This document shows, in pieces, positions 58,442 through 64,000 of a DNA stretch of 64,000 nt. Position numbers and translations under genes: made by a program. This stretch comes from CAZLFA01 sp964558665 (lineage in GTDB: Bacteria; Desulfobacterota; Syntrophia; Syntrophales; PHBD01): positions 62,001 to 126,000 of the forward strand of contig CAZLFA010000003.1 of the NCBI GenBank assembly GCA_964558665.1. The letters run 5' to 3'. How positions within the stretch are numbered: the first letter of the stretch is position 1; each line of letters begins with the position of its first letter. The notes below the pieces were generated by a model. It searched no databases and was not told where the DNA came from. It worked only from the letters and a program-made list of their open reading frames with translations.

Positions 58442-59281
58442 TTAGCGTGAATTTTCAATAACACTCCTCTCCTGCAGTTTGCTGGAATCCATGCAGCCGC
58501 ATATTGTCTGGGGAACGCAGACACTGAAAGAACCGTTAAGTTTCTGCACGTGGACCCTTGCGTTATAAAGATTGAAAAGGTTATCTGTACTCATAACCTC
58601 TTCACGTGTACCATCGGCCATAATGGTGCCGTTTTTTATCATGACGATGCGGTCCGCTATCCAGAGGGCGTGTTCAGGTGAATGGGTTGATTTGATGAAA
58701 GTATATCCTTCCCGCGAGAGCTTGATGATCTGATCAAGGAGCCTCAATCGATTGCCGTAATCCAGTCCGCTTGCCGGTTCGTCCATGATGAAGGCCTTTG
58801 CTCCCTGTGAAAGCGCCCGCGCAATGAGAGTGAGCTGTCTTTCTCCGCCGCTTATCTCCGTGTAGGGCCTCTCTGCGAGATGGGCTATGGAAAGTCTCTC
58901 CAGGGCATCCCTGGCAATCTTCAGATCGGCGTTTGAGTATCGGAAAAAGAATGTTTTGTGCGGGATTCTTCCCATAAGCACCACATCCATGACGGTATAT
59001 GGAAAAGTACTGTTGTGAATCTGGGGTACATAGGCTATTCTTTTTGCAAGATGCTTGGTACTTGTCTGCAGGATATTCCGGCCTTCAAAGAAAATATTAC
59101 CCCTGTTAGGCCGCAGAAGGCCGATCATAATTTTTATGAGTGTACTCTTCCCGCAGCCGTTCGGCCCCAACATGATGAGGATTTCTCCTTCCGCGACAAC
59201 CAGGTTGATATTGTTCAGAACCATCTTTCGGGTATAACCAAAATCAATTCCCTCCAGTTCGATCAGCGGCTTTATCCCCAT
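58442..59281 (-). CDS. ABC transporter ATP-binding subunit (FecE/BtuD-like)
   Basis: 279 residues. Walker A LGPNGCGKST (about 38-47), signature ISGGERQLTLIARAL and Walker B AFIMDEPASGLD. C-terminal ~40 residues extend beyond the nucleotide-binding core with CVPQTICGCM, a Cys-containing tail. It overlaps the permease gene by 10 bp. Confidence 0.93.
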   Translation of the reverse strand: MGIKPLIELEGIDFGYTRKMVLNNINLVVAEGEILIMLGPNGCGKSTLIKIMIGLLRPNRGNIFFEGRNILQTSTKHLAKRIAYVPQIHNSTFPYTVMDVVLMGRIPHKTFFFRYSNADLKIARDALERLSIAHLAERPYTEISGGERQLTLIARALSQGAKAFIMDEPASGLDYGNRLRLLDQIIKLSREGYTFIKSTHSPEHALWIADRIVMIKNGTIMADGTREEVMSTDNLFNLYNARVHVQKLNGSFSVCVPQTICGCMDSSKLQERSVIENSR

Positions 59282-60288
59282 CCCTTGTTTGCTTTCCGTA
59301 AAATTATTATGAAGAACGGTATGCCGATCAGAGAAGTCGTTATCCCGATGGGGATTTCAACGCTGAACAGCATCCTCGAAATATCGTCGACGACAATCAG
59401 ATAAATAGCTCCTATCATGGCACTTGCAGGGATAAGGATCTTATTGTCAGGTCCCACCAGCATCCGCGCAATATGGGGTATAACAAGACCCACCCAGCCG
59501 ACCATTCCCGCCAGAACGACCGTCAGGGCACTCATCAGCGTTGCCAGGAATATGATGAACATGCGTATCCGTTCCACGGGTATGCCAAGCGCCCGTGCCT
59601 CTTCGTCACCCATGCTTAGGGCGTTGAGGTAGCCGGAAAAGAGCGTAACAAGAATGATGCAAGCCGCCTGGGGAATGGCGACAGCCAGCAGGGTTCTGTT
59701 ATCGACGAGAGACAGACCACCCATTAGCCACTGTACGATGGCGGGTAACTGATTATACGGATCGGCAAGGTATTTGATGATCGATAAAAGAGAGGTGAAA
59801 AGTGAGCCGCTGATGACGCCGCCCAGGACCAAGAGCAGCAGGGCGTTGCCTTTGTGCATCCTGGCTATTGCAACGGAAGCAAAAACGGCAATAAAGCCGA
59901 AGAAAAATGTTGAGATCTGAACAGCGATCCAGCTCTTGAAGCAAACCATGGCCATGGCCGCACCAAAGGAGGCTCCAGCGAGTACTCCGAGAAGACCCGG
60001 GGAGACGAGGGGGTTGATGAACATGGCCTGAAAAGCAGCGCCCGACACCGAGAGTGAAGCTCCGATTGTCATCGCCGCAATTATACGCGGTAACCGGATG
60101 TCGAGGAAAAGGCTCTCCTGGAGACTGCAGACATCGGGAGGCAGGTAGCCCACGGCGAAGACCTTGTACATAAGGAATCGGAAAATATCCGCGACCGGCA
60201 CGGGGTATTTGCCAAGTGTAAGTGAAACGCCGGTCGTTATTAAGAGGATTATCAATAATACCGAAAAGAGAATATTGCCCGCTTTCAC
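59272..60288 (-). CDS. FecCD-family ABC transporter permease
   Basis: 338 residues, about ten membrane helices. Family motifs are LRLPRIIAAMTIGASLSVSG near the start, GLLGVLAGASFGAAMA, GMVGWVGLVIPHIARMLVGP and VDDISRMLFS. It is the membrane channel for the two binding proteins and the ATPase of the operon. Start ATG 3 bp after the methyltransferase gene's stop. Confidence 0.95.
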   Translation of the reverse strand: MKAGNILFSVLLIILLITTGVSLTLGKYPVPVADIFRFLMYKVFAVGYLPPDVCSLQESLFLDIRLPRIIAAMTIGASLSVSGAAFQAMFINPLVSPGLLGVLAGASFGAAMAMVCFKSWIAVQISTFFFGFIAVFASVAIARMHKGNALLLLVLGGVISGSLFTSLLSIIKYLADPYNQLPAIVQWLMGGLSLVDNRTLLAVAIPQAACIILVTLFSGYLNALSMGDEEARALGIPVERIRMFIIFLATLMSALTVVLAGMVGWVGLVIPHIARMLVGPDNKILIPASAMIGAIYLIVVDDISRMLFSVEIPIGITTSLIGIPFFIIILRKANKGWG

Positions 60289-60291
60289 TTT

Positions 60292-61173
60292 TTATTCTTT
60301 CTCCCACCACATAACTGCCCACCTGATAACATTCTCATATGAGAACCTCCATGCGCCGAAGCGAAAGACCAGATGTTCTTTAATATAGGCGTCGAATTTG
60401 TCTTTTTCACAAGTGGTCAAATCCTCAAACATCCATTGCATTGACTCCGCGGCCTCTTTCGGGCTGCTGTATGTCCTGCTGCGCCTGTCCGAGATAAAGG
60501 CCAAATTCGCATGAAGTCCCATGTGATAGAGCATATTATAGATATAGATGTAATCGGGGCTTGAGTTGAAAGGCCTGCCGACGGCATCAAAGATGCGTCG
60601 GTCTCGTGGACCGTCGCCGGCAATGGTAACGATATAGACGCGTTTTTTCGCAACCTCGTTGAGCTTCAGGATGGCAGACTGAAGGTCTTCGACGATCATG
60701 GAACGGGAGGCGATAGCCACATCGCAGGTTCCGATACCAAGCTCTTTCCAGTCATCTTCCCAACTGCCCCGGATGATCACAACATTACTGATGCCATCAG
60801 CTTCGCATCTCCTGCGAACCACGGCCAACATCTCGCTGGAGAAATCGACCGCAATAACTGACGAGACCAGCTTTGCAAGCGGAACGGCTACAGCACCGCT
60901 TCCACAACCCATATCGAGTACTCTCCACTCTGCCTCAGGTTGTATTATCTGCAGCAGGTGGTCAAAATAGAAAGGCTCCGACGCTGCTTTAGCAAATGAG
61001 GCTGCCCTCCTGTCCCAGAATCCGGCATCACGTCTTTTAGATTTGAGCTCTTCGAGCTGTGCCTGCCATGAGCGGTTCCAGTCCACTGCTTTTAAGTCGA
61101 TGATCCTGTGCTGTGACGCAGGTTCTACGGAATCTGCCTGTGTCCGATTATCTGCAGCCGGGGTGTGAATCAT
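60292..61173 (-). CDS. Class I SAM-dependent methyltransferase
   Basis: 293 residues. SAM site VLDMGCGSGAVAVPLAKL (about residues 85-102), then IAVDFSSEMLAVVRRR and ATCDVAIASRSMI-like post-motifs. The C-terminal region (about 200-290) is helical. It is placed between FmdE and the permease. Substrate unknown; in this setting it may methylate a metal carrier or a cofactor. It overlaps fmdE by 4 bp. Confidence 0.88.
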   Translation of the reverse strand: MIHTPAADNRTQADSVEPASQHRIIDLKAVDWNRSWQAQLEELKSKRRDAGFWDRRAASFAKAASEPFYFDHLLQIIQPEAEWRVLDMGCGSGAVAVPLAKLVSSVIAVDFSSEMLAVVRRRCEADGISNVVIIRGSWEDDWKELGIGTCDVAIASRSMIVEDLQSAILKLNEVAKKRVYIVTIAGDGPRDRRIFDAVGRPFNSSPDYIYIYNMLYHMGLHANLAFISDRRSRTYSSPKEAAESMQWMFEDLTTCEKDKFDAYIKEHLVFRFGAWRFSYENVIRWAVMWWEKE

Positions 61174-61775
61174 GCGTCTGTTTTATCCTGAAGGGAGTAA
61201 TAGTTCTTGCCCGCTGCGCAGGGACGGCAGAGAAATTCCCCATTCTTGATTACTTCCCGCATGTCCATAATGCGCTCGCCGCATGCCTCACAGGTAACTA
61301 TGCGGAGAGGTCTGCCCGGCAGATCTTCAGGCTTTATATCCACATGGACTTCCCTTGCATCGAAAAGTTGTTCCAGAGGCATCATGGTGAATTGCTCTGT
61401 GTGCGGTGATTTCTCGATATCCTCCCTTGTCGTAACCTTCTTGCCATCCATGTTTTTTGCGGAGACCCGGACTGCTTTGCCAGTCTTAAGGTTGATAAAA
61501 GTTGCAGCCATCTTGCCGTGATCGAATATCTTCATGGTACGCTTGCCGGGGTGGCAGCCGGTTACCGACAGAATCGCATCACTCGCACACCTGTCCATTT
61601 CGACATAGACGATAATGTTTTTCCTGTCGGCTCCCTTGGGATCTTCTATGCCAATCTCGCTGAGGCCGAGTATGGCCATACGAGTGCCCAGAATGATCCC
61701 GGCACAGGCGTTTCCGTGAAAGGCTTTGGCTTCATTTAGGCATGTTTCAAAGTCTATCTTATTGTTAGTATGCAT
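61170..61775 (-). CDS. FmdE-family protein with C-terminal zinc-ribbon
   Basis: 201 residues. The FmdE core (about 10-150) has FHGNACAGIILGTRMAI, YVEMDRCASDAILSVTGCHP and GKRTMKIFDHGKMAATF, with conserved Cys/His residues. The C-terminus ends in a zinc-ribbon: CEACGERI then CRPC. FmdE was named from formylmethanofuran dehydrogenase operons, but it is found in bacteria without that enzyme and in metal-uptake loci. It would be a cytosolic metal-binding partner, perhaps for Mo, W or Ni. The link to tungsten through the YdhV-type enzyme is a guess. Confidence 0.92.
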   Translation of the reverse strand: MHTNNKIDFETCLNEAKAFHGNACAGIILGTRMAILGLSEIGIEDPKGADRKNIIVYVEMDRCASDAILSVTGCHPGKRTMKIFDHGKMAATFINLKTGKAVRVSAKNMDGKKVTTREDIEKSPHTEQFTMMPLEQLFDAREVHVDIKPEDLPGRPLRIVTCEACGERIMDMREVIKNGEFLCRPCAAGKNYYSLQDKTDA

Positions 61776-61873
61776 TCGTACTCCCTCCGTAAGATTATAA
61801 TTTGGCAGACACTACCCCTTGTTTCGTTTCTCGTCCCCGGCCGTTCAACGAAAGCGGCAATGCATAGTGACCA

Positions 61874-62572
61874 TCAATCAGCAATTAACCGGTACTCAAT
61901 GGGAATGATTATCATTGCTTTGCAGGGAGGACTTGGGAAAGGCGAGACCGCCCTGATGGTCATGGCTGCGTTCTCATCGAGAACCCTGAATCCGGAACTG
62001 CTGACTATTTTTATGTCACTGACTGTACCATCTAAATGAATAATAAAGGATGTCCTGACTTTTCCCTGCCACCCCATCCTTCTGGCCTGATCCGGGTATA
62101 CAATTCCGGCATGGATTCGATCCTTGATGTAAAGATAATGCTCACGGAGATACCTTTCCTTTGCCGCCTTGTCTCTTTCCTGTGTTTCGGTACCGCCGTC
62201 GTTCGATTTTCTGACGCTGTCACCTGCACCCCTGCTCACTTTTGCTGCCTCATCACCGGCCGTCTCCTGCCGGGAGGGTTTTGGGACAGGCATGTCCAAT
62301 GCGGGTGTCATCGTCATGGCTTTCTTTTCTATAATCGCTTTCCTGTCGGTTCTGGAAATCTGCACGTTTCTTTTGATATCTGGTTCGGTCTTAAGGGACT
62401 CGTCTGACTTTATGGAAAAATCCTCACCTTTTGTACCGCCCCCGGCAATATCGAAGGATATGACCATGGGAGCGTTGGCTTTATCCAGCATGGAACCAGC
62501 GCTTACGATGGCGGAAATAAACAGAGCATGTATGATCATTGATATCCCGAAAGACCTTTTTCCGTATCTCAC
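61874..62572 (-). CDS. tonB: TonB-type energy transducer
   Basis: 232 residues. A single N-terminal membrane helix (about 10-30, SMIIHALFISAIVSAGSML) is followed by a charged spacer and a TonB C-terminal domain (about 150-230: IKDRIHAGIVYPDQARRMGWQGKVRTSF then HLDGTVSDIKIVSSSGFRVLDENA, each shorter than the family's full motif). It transmits the proton-motive force from ExbBD to the outer-membrane receptor. It overlaps exbD by 4 bp. Confidence 0.93.
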   Translation of the reverse strand: MRYGKRSFGISMIIHALFISAIVSAGSMLDKANAPMVISFDIAGGGTKGEDFSIKSDESLKTEPDIKRNVQISRTDRKAIIEKKAMTMTPALDMPVPKPSRQETAGDEAAKVSRGAGDSVRKSNDGGTETQERDKAAKERYLREHYLYIKDRIHAGIVYPDQARRMGWQGKVRTSFIIHLDGTVSDIKIVSSSGFRVLDENAAMTIRAVSPFPSPPCKAMIIIPIEYRLIAD

Positions 62573-62949
62573 GTTCTCTCTACTGTCTGCAAAGTGACCC
62601 TCTGAAAGTTCATTGTTTTGATTATGTCAATGACATCAACAAATCGCTGGAGGACGATCATCCTGTCCGCCCTGATGACAATAGACACGTTCCTGTCCAG
62701 AGGGTTGAGGACCAGTTGCATGTCTGCTAGAGTGCTCTCTCTGTTGTTGATGAATATTTGGCCTGTCCTGCTGATCTCAACCATCTGCGTTTTGATTATG
62801 TCAGATTGTGTGTTCGATGCCGTCGGAAGATTCATTGGAATCATCCCTGAAACTATAAAAGACGATGTCATCAGTACAATTGTCAGGATAACGAGCATAA
62901 TGTCTACAAACGGAATGACGTTGATGTAATCGATAGGTTTATATTCCAT
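62569..62949 (-). CDS. exbD: Biopolymer transport protein ExbD
   Basis: 126 residues. One membrane helix near the N-terminus (about 12-34) has the essential Asp in NVIPFVDIMLVILTIVLM. The periplasmic domain has GQIFINNREST and VIRADRMIVLQRFVDVIDI, as expected. It overlaps exbB by 11 bp. Confidence 0.95.
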   Translation of the reverse strand: MEYKPIDYINVIPFVDIMLVILTIVLMTSSFIVSGMIPMNLPTASNTQSDIIKTQMVEISRTGQIFINNRESTLADMQLVLNPLDRNVSIVIRADRMIVLQRFVDVIDIIKTMNFQRVTLQTVERT

Positions 62950-63364
62950 GGCATTTTTCCCAGTCCTTGATAATCACCCATACTTTGCGTAAAAGATGGT
63001 TGTAAAATGCGACGGAAGGTATGGCCACAAAAAGGCCTGCAGCCGTTGCCTTCAGTGCGAGTGCCAGCCCGGTCATTATTTTCGTGGCATTTGCCAACCC
63101 CTCCTGCCCCATGGTGTAAAAGGTGAGCATAATCCCAAGTACAGTTCCAAGAAGCCCTATGTAGGGGGCGTTGCTGCCAATGCTTGCGATCAGATGAAGG
63201 TTTTTCGTTAACTCCACTTCAAGAGTGATTTTCTCCTTGTAGTGATCCAGGCAGATATGCCTGTAGAAATAAATTCTCTCGATGGCTATGCTGATTGAAA
63301 TTACACTTAGAATAATGAGAAACCCGATAATGCCGTAATCAATAGTATAATGAAACCATTCCAT
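62939..63364 (-). CDS. exbB: ExbB/MotA/TolQ-type proton channel protein
   Basis: 141 residues, shorter than E. coli ExbB (244) and of the compact type, with three membrane helices. The conserved block IGSNAPYIGLLGTVLGIMLTF and TKIMTGLALALKATAAGLFVAIPSVAFYN region (shown here in part) identifies the family. It forms the pump with ExbD for TonB. Its start lies 84 bp downstream of the receptor gene. Confidence 0.94.
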   Translation of the reverse strand: MEWFHYTIDYGIIGFLIILSVISISIAIERIYFYRHICLDHYKEKITLEVELTKNLHLIASIGSNAPYIGLLGTVLGIMLTFYTMGQEGLANATKIMTGLALALKATAAGLFVAIPSVAFYNHLLRKVWVIIKDWEKCHGI

Positions 63365-63447
63365 AGTTTAAGAGTTCTCCGGAAAAGTGACTATTGGGTA
63401 AATGGAATCCCCGTTTTGTATTGACCTGTTAATCTGTGGTCGTATTA

Positions 63448-64000
63448 TCAGAACTTCACAGACATTCCGGTCCAAAGGCTGCGCCCGCGGGCGGGGTAAC
63501 CATCGCCCCATTCATAATCCTTGTCAAAGATGTTGTTCGCCGCAATGTAAACTTCGAAGTGTTTACCGAATCCCTGGGTGATCTTGGCGTTGCAGATGAT
63601 ATAACTGGCAATGCTATTGATGGAGCCGGGAGTGACATTTGAATAGACAGATCCCATGTAAGAACCGTTCAGGTCCATCCGCGCTCCAATCACGGGCAAT
63701 GTGTACTGAAGTGATACTTTCACCACGTCTTCGGGAACATCGGTCACTTTGTCACTGACACGGTTAATGCTTTTGTCCTCGGCCATGTTATGTGTATAAT
63801 CCGCACGGATGATCAGCTTGTCCAGCGGGTTAATTTCTGCGCCGATTTCATATCCCATCATCCGAACCTCGCCGATATTAACCATGCGCTTGCCGGCCCC
63901 AGTCCCGACAGATGATATTTTGTCATCGATATCATAGAGAAAGACGGATATATTGCCTCTGAAAAAAGACCATAAGGTGCCTGATACCCCCATGGTGTAA
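63448..64000 (-). CDS. TonB-dependent outer-membrane receptor, C-terminal part (gene continues past the right edge)
   Basis: The frame is open from the right edge to the stop at 63448, giving about 184 residues of a C-terminal beta-barrel. Typical C-terminal sequences are NIGEVRMMGYEIGAEINP, VPEDVVKVSLQYTLP and AANNIFDKDYEWGDGYPARGRSLWTGMSVKF (split here as NNIFDKDYEWGDGYPARGRS and the aromatic end VKF). It is the first visible gene of the metal-uptake operon. The plug domain and any upstream riboswitch or repressor site lie outside the window. Confidence 0.93.
   Translation of the reverse strand, partial: YTMGVSGTLWSFFRGNISVFLYDIDDKISSVGTGAGKRMVNIGEVRMMGYEIGAEINPLDKLIIRADYTHNMAEDKSINRVSDKVTDVPEDVVKVSLQYTLPVIGARMDLNGSYMGSVYSNVTPGSINSIASYIICNAKITQGFGKHFEVYIAANNIFDKDYEWGDGYPARGRSLWTGMSVKF

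Noticed and set aside
1..64000. CRISPR array, tRNA or rRNA genes, prophage or IS transposase
   Set aside because: No regularly spaced repeats, no tRNA T-loop or cloverleaf pattern, and no transposase, integrase or phage structural protein were found.

Overview
The window looks like chromosome from an anaerobic Gram-negative bacterium, most plausibly a Desulfobacterota member of the Syntrophales/Syntrophobacter type. This is inferred from gene content; no rRNA or marker phylogeny is present. Pointers are a multi-subunit 2-oxoacid:ferredoxin oxidoreductase, a tungsten/molybdenum aldehyde oxidoreductase of the YdhV type, an FmdE-family protein, CstA and SatP-type carbon uptake, many ferredoxin domains, and a clear outer membrane (TonB-ExbB-ExbD, OmpA, beta-barrels). 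No tRNA, rRNA, CRISPR array, intact transposase or phage gene was found.

Layout. 1-6 kb (minus strand): an ArsA-like ATPase operon running off the left edge, cstA, and an Na+/H+-antiporter-like permease with a conserved partner. 6.2-11.2 kb (plus): an XRE-cupin regulator and a four-gene oxidoreductase operon containing a GltD-ferredoxin fusion. 11.2-18.4 kb: a secreted tandem Tudor-like protein, a VWA-OmpA lipoprotein, a PanE-like reductase, a NIL-ferredoxin, then mtaB, rnc and an Elp3-like radical SAM gene. 18.4-28.5 kb is more accessory: a two-component system, copy 1 of a two-gene secreted/outer-membrane module, a HicAB toxin-antitoxin pair, a hypothetical gene, an aldo-keto reductase, a DUF2846 lipoprotein and a lone nucleotide-cyclase-like protein. 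28.8-34.3 kb (minus): an unusual four-gene operon of ParA-like ATPase, ECF/HAMP membrane protein, zinc dehydrogenase and a large AdoHcy-hydrolase-like protein. Divergent from it, 34.3-38.6 kb carries a YdhY/U/V-like redox operon. 39.8-42.1 kb holds copy 2 of the secreted/outer-membrane module. 42.6-49.5 kb is a signalling cluster (PAS-LuxR regulator, PAS hybrid kinase, MCP), followed by an acetate transporter and a GNAT protein. 51.7-54.9 kb has a PLD lipoprotein, era and a TPM-domain protein. 55.5-64 kb (minus) is a TonB-dependent metal or metal-complex uptake operon with FmdE, a methyltransferase and a DUF364 protein.

The strongest candidates for an undescribed system are two. The first is the duplicated pair of a six-cysteine coiled-coil secreted protein and a TPR/beta-barrel outer-membrane protein (21.3-23.7 and 39.8-42.1 kb). 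The copies share an upstream promoter-like element and each sits beside a regulator. The second is the ParA-like / ECF-HAMP / dehydrogenase / AdoHcy-hydrolase-like operon at 28.9-34.3 kb. A family of palindromic, transposase-less repeats (11.2, 14.7, 39.6, 44.5, 51.6 kb) punctuates the intergenic regions.

All calls come from reading sequence and recalled family motifs. No database search, structure prediction or alignment program was run.
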